From Alphaproteobacteria bacterium (GTDB lineage: Bacteria; Pseudomonadota; Alphaproteobacteria; Caulobacterales; Parvularculaceae), in assembly GCA_030433215.1 (NCBI GenBank), contig JAUIMC010000012.1, forward strand, positions 1-64,000: a stretch of DNA of 64,000 nt. The letters are read 5' to 3'. The position numbers and the translations under genes were made by a program. The notes under the pieces were generated by a model. The model was not told the DNA's origin. It ran no database searches and saw only the letters and a program-made list of their open reading frames with translations. Below, piece after piece: positions 7,156 to 15,277 of the stretch (positions are counted from its first letter, which is position 1; every line of letters starts with the position of its first letter).

Positions 7156-8073
7156 TCACGCGACAAAATCCAGAACGCTCCTGGTGATCGACTGGCGCGC
7201 GCTGTCATAACCGTCCCAGGGATCAGACTTCAGGCGCGACAGCCGCGCATCAATCATATCGAGCGTAAACGCATCCGCCGCCTCAATCCTGGAAAGCTCG
7301 CGCCATGAGACCGGCGTCGCCACCGGCGCGCCGGGCCGCGCGCGCAAGGAATAAGGCGCAATCGCCGTCGCCCCGCGCTCATTTCTCAGCCAGTCGATAA
7401 AAATCCTGCCCTTGCGCGCCGCTTTCGAGGCCTTGGAGAGATATTTTTCCGGCGCGCTGGCGGCGAGTTTTTCCGCCAAGCCTTTGGCGAAAGCTTTGAC
7501 GTCCGGCCATTCGCGGCGGCGCTCCACGGGCGCAATCACATGAACGCCCTTGCCGCCCGTCAGGAGCGCAAAGGACTGAAGCCCCGCCGTCTCCAGAACG
7601 CCGCGCAGCTCGATCGCCGCCTCGCGCACATTCGCAAAGGAGACGCTTTCATCGGGATCGAGATCGAAAACTACCCGCTCCGGGCGTTCGATCCGGTCGG
7701 CCCGCGCGCCCCAGACATGAAACTCAAGCGCGCCGATCTGCGCCGCGGCGACAAGCCCGGCGACATTGTCGATCATCAGATAGCGCGCCGGCTTGCCGTT
7801 TTTCTCCGTGATCTCGACGGCTTTCACCTGATCGGGAATGGAAGCCCCGTGATGTTTCTGGAAAAAGCATTCGTCATCGCGCCCGGCGGGACAGCGCACA
7901 AGGCTCAAGGGGCGGCCCGCGAGATAAGGCAGAATTCTGTCCGCGTTTACGGCGTAATATTCCGCGATGGCGCGCTTGGTCGCGCCTTGTCCGGCAAACA
8001 TCACGCGGTCCGGATGCGTGACCCGAACGCCCTTGATCCTCACCGCTTCGCTGTTGTCCTTGCGCGCCGTCAT
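7156..8073 (-). CDS. Stand-alone LigD-type primase/polymerase domain protein (NHEJ polymerase)
   Basis: This 305-residue protein matches the polymerase (PolDom) part of DNA ligase D, an archaeo-eukaryotic primase-type fold that adds ribonucleotides at breaks in Ku/LigD end joining. Visible motifs are VTHPDRVMF near the start, the catalytic acidic pair in VVFDLDPDESV, TGGKGVHVIAP, and FIDWLRNERGATAIAPYSLR. There is no ligase or phosphoesterase domain, the length suits the polymerase domain alone, and neither ku nor ligD genes are adjacent. It is convergent with the MFS gene and 62 nt downstream of the membrane-protein gene. Stand-alone PolDom proteins may act with Ku and a ligase encoded elsewhere. 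Confidence 0.88.
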   Translation of the reverse strand: MTARKDNSEAVRIKGVRVTHPDRVMFAGQGATKRAIAEYYAVNADRILPYLAGRPLSLVRCPAGRDDECFFQKHHGASIPDQVKAVEITEKNGKPARYLMIDNVAGLVAAAQIGALEFHVWGARADRIERPERVVFDLDPDESVSFANVREAAIELRGVLETAGLQSFALLTGGKGVHVIAPVERRREWPDVKAFAKGLAEKLAASAPEKYLSKASKAARKGRIFIDWLRNERGATAIAPYSLRARPGAPVATPVSWRELSRIEAADAFTLDMIDARLSRLKSDPWDGYDSARQSITRSVLDFVA

Positions 8074-8135
8074 GGCTGCCTCTTGCGCCGGCCTGCCTTC
8101 CCGAAGCGCAACGCCTCAGATGACGCAGGCGTCCG

Positions 8136-8873
8136 CTAACCGGCGAATACACCATAGAGCGTTTTCGCTGCGATAAGCCAATGGGTCGTATCGTAGAGAG
8201 CGGCCTCAATGAGATGCGCGATGACGATGGCGCCGCCCATGCGGCTATAGACGGGGTGAACCGCTTTCAAGGCCACGCTATCCCGGATCATCGCCGCGAC
8301 GAGCACGAGGTCTGCAAGGAGCGGGACAAAGCGGAGCGCGCATCCGGCGTCCGGAAACAGCTCGAGCCGCAGACGCATCCAGAGCGGCCACAACAGCGCC
8401 GCCGTCGCCAGCACCATGAAGCGCGCATAAGCATCCGGCCGCTTCTGGCTGTAAACCGCAGCAAAGGCCAAGGCGAGAAACAGAAAGGTCGCCGCAACAA
8501 GGCTCAGCAAGAGCGAATAGGCCGCTTCTCCCGATCCAGCCGCAAGAGCCTCATCGACATGATGGAGCCCGATCTGCGGCAGGGCGTAGGCGATGACAAC
8601 CGCCAGCGCCATGGCGAGGAAAGCAACATCGCCGCGGCGTCGCACGCGCCTGGCGCGCGCCAGCCACAACACGGCCGCGCACCAGGAAAGCGCAAGCCCG
8701 CCATAGACAAAGAGGGAGATGCGCGCATCAGGGTTTTCAAGCGCAACAAACGCAGCTGACAAGCCGGCAGCCGCCGCAGCCAGCGCGATGAAAGCCAGCG
8801 CGACATAGAACAAACCGCGCTCTTCATGCGCGCCTGTTTCTAAAGACCTCGCCGGTACTGGCGCCGCCCCCAT
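8136..8873 (-). CDS. Multi-pass membrane protein of unknown function
   Basis: I do not recognise the family. The 245-residue protein has about six to seven hydrophobic segments separated by short Arg-rich loops (for example WLARARRVRRRGD and VYSQKRPDAYARF), as in a small inner-membrane protein with positive-inside topology. A polar stretch, GLHHVDEALAAGSGEA, lies between the third and fourth segments. It lies immediately upstream of the LigD-like polymerase on the same strand with a 62-nt gap, so the two may be cotranscribed, but nothing in the protein indicates a role in DNA repair. Confidence 0.7.
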   Translation of the reverse strand: MGAAPVPARSLETGAHEERGLFYVALAFIALAAAAAGLSAAFVALENPDARISLFVYGGLALSWCAAVLWLARARRVRRRGDVAFLAMALAVVIAYALPQIGLHHVDEALAAGSGEAAYSLLLSLVAATFLFLALAFAAVYSQKRPDAYARFMVLATAALLWPLWMRLRLELFPDAGCALRFVPLLADLVLVAAMIRDSVALKAVHPVYSRMGGAIVIAHLIEAALYDTTHWLIAAKTLYGVFAG

Positions 8874-9005
8874 GACAACCCCGCTTCGCCCTACTCAAAC
8901 CGCCGACCCCGCCGCTGTCAGGCGCAGCCGGGCTGAGCGCCCCACGCACGCAACGATGCGTCCGGGGGTTGGTTTTGTAAAGAGAAACGCCTTGGTCTTG
9001 CGCGC

Positions 9006-9560
9006 TCAGTCGTCGTGGATTTCGCTGATCTTCGAGCCTTCAAGGGAGAGGTTGTACATCAGGCCCTTGGAGTCGAAGACGAAAGCGACGATAGGCTGGT
9101 TGAGTTGCGTCGCGTCAATCGCGCCGCCAGCGCCCACCGTTATGACGGTGACCGAGGCGTCGACGCCCACTTCCCAGCCGTCGCTGTAGCGGAAATTCTC
9201 AAGCGCGTCCGGATCGAGAAAAACGATGATCTGGCGGCGCGACTGCGCGCCCAGTTGAAACCCGATCGACGCCGAGGCGGTCGAATAATAACCGGCCGTC
9301 GCGCCGCCGATGCGCAGCGCGCCTTCGCCATATTCACCGCCGATGCCGATGCCCGCCTTCTTGATCGACGGAAAGACGAGAACGCCCGCGGCTTTCGCCA
9401 ACACCTCATCGGCGCCTTTTACATCCTCGCGGAATTCGGCCAGCGCCTTGTCCGTGCGCCAGTCGATCTTTTCTTTCGATGCGGCGTTCGCGGCGCCGGT
9501 CGCAACCATCAGCACGGCCATGACGGCAAGCGCCGGTTTGAAGATGCGGACAATATTCAT
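9006..9560 (-). CDS. SYLF/YSC84-domain lipid-binding protein, secreted
   Basis: 184 residues starting with a signal peptide (FKPALAVMAVLMVATGAANA). The mature part contains AKAAGVLVFPSIKKAGIGIG, GGATAGYYSTASASIGFQLG, IIVFLDPDALENFRYSDGWE and VTVITVGAGGAIDAT, the conserved glycine-rich elements of the SYLF domain. Eukaryotic SYLF proteins bind phosphoinositides; the bacterial secreted forms are poorly characterised envelope proteins. The sequence SIGFQLGAQS is the classical family signature. It stands alone, with an SD-like GGAGGCCCC before the ATG. Function beyond lipid association is unknown. Confidence 0.85.
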   Translation of the reverse strand: MNIVRIFKPALAVMAVLMVATGAANAASKEKIDWRTDKALAEFREDVKGADEVLAKAAGVLVFPSIKKAGIGIGGEYGEGALRIGGATAGYYSTASASIGFQLGAQSRRQIIVFLDPDALENFRYSDGWEVGVDASVTVITVGAGGAIDATQLNQPIVAFVFDSKGLMYNLSLEGSKISEIHDD

Positions 9561-9643
9561 TGGGGCCTCCCAGCAAGGACTTTGTCGAAACGTATGATAG
9601 CGCCGATTGGGACCAGATTGCGGCGATTTTTGTTAAGCCACTA

Positions 9644-10315
9644 TTACGATTGTTTAAGGGCCTGATCCAGCGCCTTCCGGAAGGCCTCAACCCGGGGCGC
9701 GTACCGCGCCTGCTGGTTTTTCAGCGTCTCCGGCGCGGCCTTGCCGGGAACGCCCGCGTCGAAAGGCGGCGCGGGATCGTATTCCAGGCCGAGCTGGACC
9801 GCCCTCGCGTGGTCTTCGCCCGCAATTTCAGCCATTAAGGTAAAGGCGAAATCGATCCCCGCCGTGACGCCGCCGCCCGTAAACAGGTTTTCGTCGCGCA
9901 CCACCCGGGCTTTCACCGGCTCGGCGCCGACGCGCGTGAGCTCGTCATGATAGGCCCAGTGTGTGGTCGCTTTCTTGCCGCCAAGCAGCCCGGCGGTGCC
10001 GAGAATGAAAGCGCCGGTGCACACCGACGACACATATTTCGCGCCCAGCGCCTGACGGCGGACGAAATCTATCGTCGCTTCGTCGCGCATGGCGTCGTCG
10101 ATGCCGAAGCCGCCGGGAATGCAGAACACATCCGCCTGCGGACAAGTCTCGAAATCATGGGTGGGGTTGAGGGTCAGGACCGAATCCGTCGCAACCGCAT
10201 CCATGGTTTTCGCCGCCAGCGCGACATTCGCGTCCGGCAGGCGCGACAGAACCTGCAGGGGGCCGGTGAAATCGAGCTGCGTCAGATTGGGGAAGAGGAG
10301 GAAGACGATGTTCAT
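9644..10315 (-). CDS. DJ-1/PfpI family protein, isonitrile hydratase-like
   Basis: The track start (10324, TTG) is less likely than the ATG at 10313-10315, which overlaps the upstream stop codon as ATGA, a classic translational-coupling overlap. The 223-residue protein has Asp15 in LTQLDFTGP and the nucleophile elbow VSSVCTGAFIL with Cys99-Thr100. These correspond to the Asp-Cys-Thr set described for Pseudomonas isonitrile hydratase (InhA). IPGGFG and FTGGGVTAGID are further family elements. It probably hydrates isonitriles or a related small molecule; other DJ-1 relatives act on glyoxals. It is the second gene of a pair with the alkyltransferase-like gene. Confidence 0.85.
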   Translation of the reverse strand: MNIVFLLFPNLTQLDFTGPLQVLSRLPDANVALAAKTMDAVATDSVLTLNPTHDFETCPQADVFCIPGGFGIDDAMRDEATIDFVRRQALGAKYVSSVCTGAFILGTAGLLGGKKATTHWAYHDELTRVGAEPVKARVVRDENLFTGGGVTAGIDFAFTLMAEIAGEDHARAVQLGLEYDPAPPFDAGVPGKAAPETLKNQQARYAPRVEAFRKALDQALKQS

Positions 10316-10674
10316 TTTTTCCAACCCGCGATGATTTCCATCACTTCTTCGATCTCGAGGCGGGACTTTTCAACCCACTTTTGAGAAGGTCCTTTCCAGC
10401 GGTTTTCCGACCAGTCGACGGCGCCGTTCTTTTTTATGTTCACGCCCTCGGCTTTTAATCGCCGGCGCTGTTCTTCGGCGCCCGAATGACCCGCCGGCGC
10501 GCCGGACGCGGTGACGATGCGATACCAGGCGAGATCGTCAGGCGCGGAGCGCATGGCGCGGGCCACCATGCGCGGGCCGACGCCCGGAAGGAGGCTCGCG
10601 ATCATGCCGTAGCTCGCCGCCTCGCCCTCCGGCACTTCGCGAATGAGATCGTGGATGGGTTTGTTGTCCGTCAT
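10312..10674 (-). CDS. Alkyltransferase-like (ATL) / MGMT-family DNA-binding protein
   Basis: 120 residues matching the C-terminal DNA-binding domain of O6-alkylguanine-DNA alkyltransferase: VPEGEAASYGMIASLL and GPRMVARAMRSAP form the helix-turn-helix with its Arg finger. Where a true transferase has PCHR, this protein has AWYR, so the acceptor Cys is replaced by Trp50. ATL proteins bind O6-alkylguanine without repairing it and hand the lesion to nucleotide-excision repair. The C-terminal tail (DWSENRWKGPSQKWVEKS) extends beyond the usual core. Its stop overlaps the start of the InhA-like gene by four bases. SD and promoter are not obvious in the short upstream gap. Confidence 0.85.
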   Translation of the reverse strand: MTDNKPIHDLIREVPEGEAASYGMIASLLPGVGPRMVARAMRSAPDDLAWYRIVTASGAPAGHSGAEEQRRRLKAEGVNIKKNGAVDWSENRWKGPSQKWVEKSRLEIEEVMEIIAGWKK

Positions 10675-10784
10675 GGACGCTGTTTTTCTTCTATAAATCG
10701 CGCCTGCACAAGGGACGCGGTTTTTGCTCGCGCTTCGCAGCTCTCTTCGCCTATGCTGGCCAGGCGCTATGGGGGAGACGCGTC

Positions 10785-11651
10785 ATGTCATTTCTGAAGG
10801 TTCTTCTTTCGGGGTTCGCTTTCCTGTTCCTGGCGTCCTGCGCCGAAACCGGGCCTGCGCCCGTCGCCGACATGCCGGAAAGCACGGGCGCCGACATGGA
10901 CGAGACGGCGCCCGAAGCGCCGCCCGCTTCCGTCCCCTCGGCCCTGACCTTCGACCTGACGAGTTACGATGACGGACGATCCTGCCCCGGCGATTGCGAC
11001 GCCCATGTGGTTTTCCATTCCTCGCACAACGGCTCGGCGAACGCCTTCGCCCCGGCGGCGGGCGACGATCCGCTCGCTGACCGCGCCGATGCGGACGCGC
11101 GCAAAAAATGCGTGCGCGGCGAGGCCTGCGCGATCTGTTTCAATACAGAAAATGCAAGCTGTCTTGTCACGACCTATCGCGGCTCCGGCCCGCCGCGGAA
11201 GCGCTTCGACGTGACGCCCGCCTTTCTGAAGGAATGGTGCGGACGCGAGCCCCTGCCCGCGACGCTGGCCGCCAAATGCGAAAGCCACATGGCCGCGGCG
11301 GCGCGTCTCGCCGCGAAAACCAACTGCATCGCCACCCCGGAAGACCCCGCCTGCGTTGACGCCATGAGCGCGGCCATCGCCGCCAAGGAAGAAGACACGC
11401 CGCGTTACAACCAGTGCAAGGCCATGGGCCAGTCAGCCTATAACGCCGCGCAAGAAGACGATGCCTTGAAGCGCGAACATGGCTGCGCCTATTGGGCCAA
11501 CCGGCGCCATCCGAGCGACGAATGGATCCTCTTAACGCCGGGCGCGTGCAAAGAAGGCTATTATGTGGGCCGCGACGGCCTCGACTGCTGCTCCGCCGAT
11601 CCGGTGCAGGCCGCCATCGATCCCCTCGAATGCAGTCCTTATTATAAGTAA
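10785..11651 (+). CDS. Cysteine-rich lipoprotein of unknown function
   Basis: A 288-residue protein with a lipoprotein signal peptide ending in the lipobox FLASC (modified Cys near residue 19), followed by an acidic Pro/Ala-rich linker. The mature domain contains 16 further cysteines, an even number, in motifs such as RSCPGDCDAH, GEACAICFNTENASC and GLDCCSADP. This predicts an outer-membrane-anchored periplasmic or surface domain held by several disulfides. I do not recognise a family. It stands alone on the forward strand between two reverse-strand blocks, tail to tail with the thiolase gene. The ATG at 10785 follows GGGGGAGACGCGTC. Confidence 0.75.
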   Translation: MSFLKVLLSGFAFLFLASCAETGPAPVADMPESTGADMDETAPEAPPASVPSALTFDLTSYDDGRSCPGDCDAHVVFHSSHNGSANAFAPAAGDDPLADRADADARKKCVRGEACAICFNTENASCLVTTYRGSGPPRKRFDVTPAFLKEWCGREPLPATLAAKCESHMAAAARLAAKTNCIATPEDPACVDAMSAAIAAKEEDTPRYNQCKAMGQSAYNAAQEDDALKREHGCAYWANRRHPSDEWILLTPGACKEGYYVGRDGLDCCSADPVQAAIDPLECSPYYK

Positions 11652-11667
11652 CCGGACGCAAGACCGC

Positions 11668-12864
11668 CTAAGCGACCTCGAACAGCCCCGCAGCGCCCAT
11701 GCCGCCGCCGACGCACATGGTGCAGACGACATATTTCGCGCCGCGACGCTTGCCTTCGATGAGGGCGTGGCCGACCATGCGCGCGCCGGACATGCCGTAA
11801 GGGTGGCCGACGGAGATGGCGCCGCCATTGACGTTCAATAGCTCATCGGGAATGCCGAGCTTGTCGCGGCAGTAAAGCACCTGCACCGCGAAGGCCTCGT
11901 TCAGCTCCCACAGGCCGATATCGTCCATCTTGAGGTTGAATTTTTCAAGGAGCTTCGGCACGGCGAAAACGGGACCGATGCCCATCTCATCCGGATTGGT
12001 GCCGGCGACCGCCATGCCGCGATAAATCCCGAGCGGCGACAGGCCCCGCTTTTCGGCCTCTTTGGCTTCCATGACGACCGCCGCAGAGGCGCCGTCAGAC
12101 AATTGCGACGCGTTGCCGGCGGTGATGAACTTGCCTTCCGGCACTTTCTGGCCGCCCTTGAAGACAGGCTTCAGCCCGGAAAGGCCTTCGAGCGTCGTTT
12201 CGGGGCGGTTGCCCTCGTCCTTGTCGAGCGTCACCTCGACATCAGAAACTTCGCCGGTTTCCTTGTTCGTGAATTTCATGACGGACGCCAGCGGCACGAT
12301 CTCGTCGTCGAACTTGCCCGCCTGTTGCGCCGCGTGGGTTCGCTGCTGCGATTGCAGCGCATATTCGTCCTGCGCCTCGCGGGAGATGTCATAGCGCTCT
12401 GCGACGATCTCCGCCGTTTCAATCATCTGCATATAGGTCGCGGGCAGGTTTTCGATCAGCCAGGGATCGGGATGAACGAACATGTTCTTGGTCTGGTTCA
12501 TGGAGATCGACTCGACGCCGACGCCCATGGCGACCTGCATGTTGTCGGAGATCACCTGCTTGGCCGCCGTCGCAATCGCCATCATGCCCGACGCGCATTG
12601 CCGGTCGAGGGACTGGCCCGGAACCTCATGCGGGAAGCCGGCGCGCAGGAGCGCAAGGCGCGCGACATTTGGCGTTGCTGTTCCCATCTGCAGCGCCGCC
12701 CCGGCCACCACGTCCTCGACCTCGCCGGGTTCGATTTTGGCGCGCGACGCGGCGTTGGTCATGGCGTGCGCGGCCATCGCCGGCGACGTCGTGTTGTTGA
12801 AAGCGCCGCGATAGGCCTTGCCGATAGGCGTCCGAGCAGTTGAAACGATAACGGCTTCTCTCAT
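11668..12864 (-). CDS. Thiolase (acetyl-CoA C-acyltransferase)
   Basis: The ATG at 12862-12864, with AGGAG seven nucleotides upstream, is preferred over the TTG six bases earlier and gives 398 residues, normal for a biosynthetic/degradative thiolase. The nucleophile is in [12 protein letters not shown], the second catalytic region is [16 protein letters not shown], and the C-terminal Cys is in [13 protein letters not shown]. It catalyses the last step of beta-oxidation: thiolytic cleavage of a 3-ketoacyl-CoA. It is the 3'-most gene of the reverse-strand acyl-CoA cluster and begins two bases after the upstream lipoprotein gene ends, so it is likely translationally coupled. Confidence 0.93.
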   Translation of the reverse strand: MREAVIVSTARTPIGKAYRGAFNNTTSPAMAAHAMTNAASRAKIEPGEVEDVVAGAALQMGTATPNVARLALLRAGFPHEVPGQSLDRQCASGMMAIATAAKQVISDNMQVAMGVGVESISMNQTKNMFVHPDPWLIENLPATYMQMIETAEIVAERYDISREAQDEYALQSQQRTHAAQQAGKFDDEIVPLASVMKFTNKETGEVSDVEVTLDKDEGNRPETTLEGLSGLKPVFKGGQKVPEGKFITAGNASQLSDGASAAVVMEAKEAEKRGLSPLGIYRGMAVAGTNPDEMGIGPVFAVPKLLEKFNLKMDDIGLWELNEAFAVQVLYCRDKLGIPDELLNVNGGAISVGHPYGMSGARMVGHALIEGKRRGAKYVVCTMCVGGGMGAAGLFEVA

Positions 12865-12866
12865 GA

Positions 12867-13400
12867 TCAATCTCCTGATGGAAAGTCGGGGCGGAATGCG
12901 GATTTATCTTCCGGCAGCAATTCGTCGCAGGCCGATGGCTCCGCAGTGTAGGCGAGCGCATCGATCTTCCACTGATCACCATGGCGCGACAGATTAAAGA
13001 CATCGATGCCGCAGTGAATGAGGCTTCCGTTTGCACTGACCTGATAGGGCGTCCAGACAACCGCGAGCGTCTTGCGCTGAAGCACGATCGGATCCCAGTA
13101 GGGCTCAACGACAGCAATCCCGTTTCCCGATTTATAGGCTGCAATGAGCGCAGCGCCGGTACTGTAGGATGGGGGCGCGTCGGTTTCCGGCGCAGCGCGA
13201 ACAGTGGTCACATCATCTGAGAACATCCGCTCAAGCGCGTCGCCGTCGCCCGCTGCAAGAGCCAGAAAAAATTCGTCGATGACCTCAAGGATCGCTTCTT
13301 CGTCCGGCGCTTTCGGCATTGCGGCGGTTTGCGTTTCCGGTGCGCAGGCGCCGAGCGTCAAGACGCAAACCAGCCCGGCTATTGACGCCATCCGCTGCAT
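12867..13400 (-). CDS. SnoaL/NTF2-like lipoprotein
   Basis: 177 residues with a short lipoprotein signal peptide ([14 protein letters not shown]), then a cone-fold domain: [30 protein letters not shown] and [13 protein letters not shown] fit the NTF2-like pattern of small ligand-binding or enzymatic domains. The ATG overlaps the SDR stop as TAATG, and the gene ends two bases before the thiolase ATG, so it is firmly inside the acyl-CoA operon although the product is predicted to be exported. It might bind a hydrophobic substrate at the envelope; that is inference. Other NTF2-like lipoproteins have no assigned function. Confidence 0.72.
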   Translation of the reverse strand: MQRMASIAGLVCVLTLGACAPETQTAAMPKAPDEEAILEVIDEFFLALAAGDGDALERMFSDDVTTVRAAPETDAPPSYSTGAALIAAYKSGNGIAVVEPYWDPIVLQRKTLAVVWTPYQVSANGSLIHCGIDVFNLSRHGDQWKIDALAYTAEPSACDELLPEDKSAFRPDFPSGD

Positions 13401-14317
13401 TATGCCTTCTCCCCGTAGGCTTGGGCCTTGGTCATGAAATTCATATTCGGCCCCGAAGACGTCTCGTAATAATGAACGGTCTCGGTGGATGAAATCCCGT
13501 CCCAGCCTTTCGCAATCTCTTCAGGCGTTTGTTTATCCGGCGGCAGATAGACCCCGTCGGTCTCGACCACATAGGCGCGCGAATACCCGCCGGCGGCGCA
13601 GGAGACGATGGCGCGCGACGGCGCGTCTTCGCTGACAAGATAAAGCATCGCCGCAGTGATCGCTTCGGGCGTCATCTGGTCGAGGATCGCCTCGGGAATG
13701 CCGAGATCCACAGTCATGCGCGTCTTGGCGGAGGGCGAGAGAATATTGGTCTTGATGTCGTATTTCGCGCCTTCCAGATGCAGCGCATTCATGAGCCCGA
13801 TCATGCCTGCTTTCGCGGCGCCGTAATTCACCTGTCCGAAAATGCCGTGAAGCCCCGAAGGCGACGAGGTGAAGATGACGCGGCCATAAGTCTGCTCGCG
13901 CATGATCGGCCAGACCGCATGGGTGCAGATCGCCGAACCCACGAGATGCACGTCGATCACCGCACGGAAATCGTCCAGCGTCATCTTGTGAAACGACTTG
14001 TCGCGCAGGATGCCGGCGTTGTTCACGAGAATGTCGATGCGGCCCCATTTATCCATGGCGGCTTTCACCATGGCGGCGACTTCCGTCTCGCTGGTCACAT
14101 TGGCGCCGTCGGCGATCGCCTCGCCGCCCGAGGCGTTGATGTGGTTGACCACTTCTTCCGCCGCGGAGAGCGAGCCGCCCGTCCCGTCGCGCGCGCCGCC
14201 AAGATCGTTGACGACGACTTTCGCGCCGCGTTCGGCGAGCCCCAGCGCGTGGCTGCGCCCGAGGCCGTTGCCGGCGCCGGTGACAATGGCGACTTTTCCG
14301 TCAAATCTGATCGACAA
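13400..14317 (-). CDS. SDR oxidoreductase resembling the (3R)-hydroxyacyl-CoA dehydrogenase unit of MFE-2
   Basis: 305 residues. The NAD-binding motif TGAGNGLGRSHALGLAERGA followed by VNDLGGARDGTG closely matches the dehydrogenase domain of peroxisomal multifunctional enzyme 2 (HSD17B4 type). The catalytic residues appear as Ser in IFTSSPSG and YxxxK in NYGAAKAG, and NNAGILRDKSF is also typical. The family oxidises (3R)-hydroxyacyl-CoA to 3-ketoacyl-CoA with NAD. The extended C-terminus (about 60 residues after the Rossmann core) is usual for this group. It lies in the operon with a MaoC hydratase, acyl-CoA dehydrogenases and thiolase, and overlaps the downstream lipoprotein gene by one base. 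Confidence 0.9.
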   Translation of the reverse strand: MSIRFDGKVAIVTGAGNGLGRSHALGLAERGAKVVVNDLGGARDGTGGSLSAAEEVVNHINASGGEAIADGANVTSETEVAAMVKAAMDKWGRIDILVNNAGILRDKSFHKMTLDDFRAVIDVHLVGSAICTHAVWPIMREQTYGRVIFTSSPSGLHGIFGQVNYGAAKAGMIGLMNALHLEGAKYDIKTNILSPSAKTRMTVDLGIPEAILDQMTPEAITAAMLYLVSEDAPSRAIVSCAAGGYSRAYVVETDGVYLPPDKQTPEEIAKGWDGISSTETVHYYETSSGPNMNFMTKAQAYGEKA

Positions 14318-14329
14318 GGGAGCTCTCCT

Positions 14330-14776
14330 TTAGGTGTTGACGATAATCTCTGTCTTCACCGAGTTGGCGATGAAGCATTGTTCGTGCGCCGTGTGATGCA
14401 TTTTATCGAGCGCTTCCACATTCACGTCGACGCCGTCGGCGAATCTGATCCTGGGATGCAGATCGACGCGGGTGATGGCGAGACGCCCGTCTTCGTTCTT
14501 TTCCAGATGACCGACCGCATGATCTTCATACGCATCGACCGTCAGGCGTTTACGCGCAGCGATGGCCAGAAAGGTCAGCATGTGGCAGCTTGAAACGGAG
14601 GCGACGAAAGCCTCTTCCGGGTCGAGGCAGGAAGGGTCGCCGAGAAAAGCCGGCGCGGCGGCGGCGGCAATTTCGAGCCCGTTGTCGAAACGCCAGACAT
14701 GGGTGCGGTTATAGTCGTCATAAGCGAAACTTTCCGTTTCGCGCTCCCAGGCGATGTCCGCGACATGCTCAGACAT
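14330..14776 (-). CDS. OsmC family protein (peroxiredoxin-like)
   Basis: The ATG at 14774-14776 (148 residues) is preferred over the upstream TTG used by the ORF track. The peroxidatic Cys is seen in GDPSCLDPEEAFVASVSSCH, giving the two conserved cysteines of the OsmC/Ohr fold, and ARKRLTVDAYEDHAVG follows as usual. Family members reduce organic hydroperoxides with thiols; a subgroup accompanies fatty acid or sterol degradation genes. It lies between the MaoC and SDR genes of the acyl-CoA cluster with gaps of 10-12 nt, suggesting that it protects against lipid peroxides formed or ingested with the substrate. Confidence 0.87.
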   Translation of the reverse strand: MSEHVADIAWERETESFAYDDYNRTHVWRFDNGLEIAAAAAPAFLGDPSCLDPEEAFVASVSSCHMLTFLAIAARKRLTVDAYEDHAVGHLEKNEDGRLAITRVDLHPRIRFADGVDVNVEALDKMHHTAHEQCFIANSVKTEIIVNT

Positions 14777-14786
14777 AAAACTCTCT

Positions 14787-15242
14787 CTAGACAAACTGCA
14801 TGGTCAGCCATTCGGCCACAAGCGCGGGCTTCGTCTCGCCCTCGATTTCGACCTTGACCGCGTATTTCAACGTCCATTGCCCGGGAACCTTCGAGTCCGC
14901 GGACATCAGCGTGTAGCGCCCGCGAATTTTCTGGCCCGACTTCACCGGATTGACGAAGCGGACTTTCTCGAAACCGTAATTGACGCCCATCTTGACGCCC
15001 TCAAGCACCACGACGCTGCCGCGCGCGAGGCGCGACAGCATGGAAAGGCTCAAAAACCCATGCGCGATAGTGGTGCCGAACGGCGTTTTCGCCGCGGCCT
15101 CCGGGTCAATGTGAATGAACTGGTGATCTTCGGTGACGTCGGCGAACTGGTCGATCCGGTCCTGATCGATCGTGACCCAGTCGGACACGCCGGTTTCCTT
15201 GCCGACGAAATCAGAAATGGTATCCGGCGTTGCAGACTGCAT
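14787..15242 (-). CDS. MaoC-family (R)-specific enoyl-CoA hydratase
   Basis: 151 residues with a single hot-dog domain. The hydratase-2 catalytic motif is visible as DVTEDHQFIHIDPEAA followed by GTTIAHGFLSLSML; the Asp and His pair (D..H of DHQFIH) form the active site. MaoC-type hydratases add water to trans-2-enoyl-CoA to give (3R)-hydroxyacyl-CoA. Its neighbour, the MFE-2-like SDR, would oxidise that stereoisomer. Sequence near NYGFEKVRFVNPVKSGQKIRG is the NodN-like subgroup. The gene is 35 nt downstream of the first acyl-CoA dehydrogenase gene (15278-16417) on the same strand. Confidence 0.9.
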   Translation of the reverse strand: MQSATPDTISDFVGKETGVSDWVTIDQDRIDQFADVTEDHQFIHIDPEAAAKTPFGTTIAHGFLSLSMLSRLARGSVVVLEGVKMGVNYGFEKVRFVNPVKSGQKIRGRYTLMSADSKVPGQWTLKYAVKVEIEGETKPALVAEWLTMQFV

Positions 15243-15277
15243 GGGCGCGCTCCTCGGAAAATGCCGCCGAAGACTTA

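Noticed and set aside
13529-14593. Forward ORF of 354 residues over the SDR gene
   Set aside because: Antisense shadow; the reverse strand has a full SDR with TGxxxGxG and YxxxK motifs.
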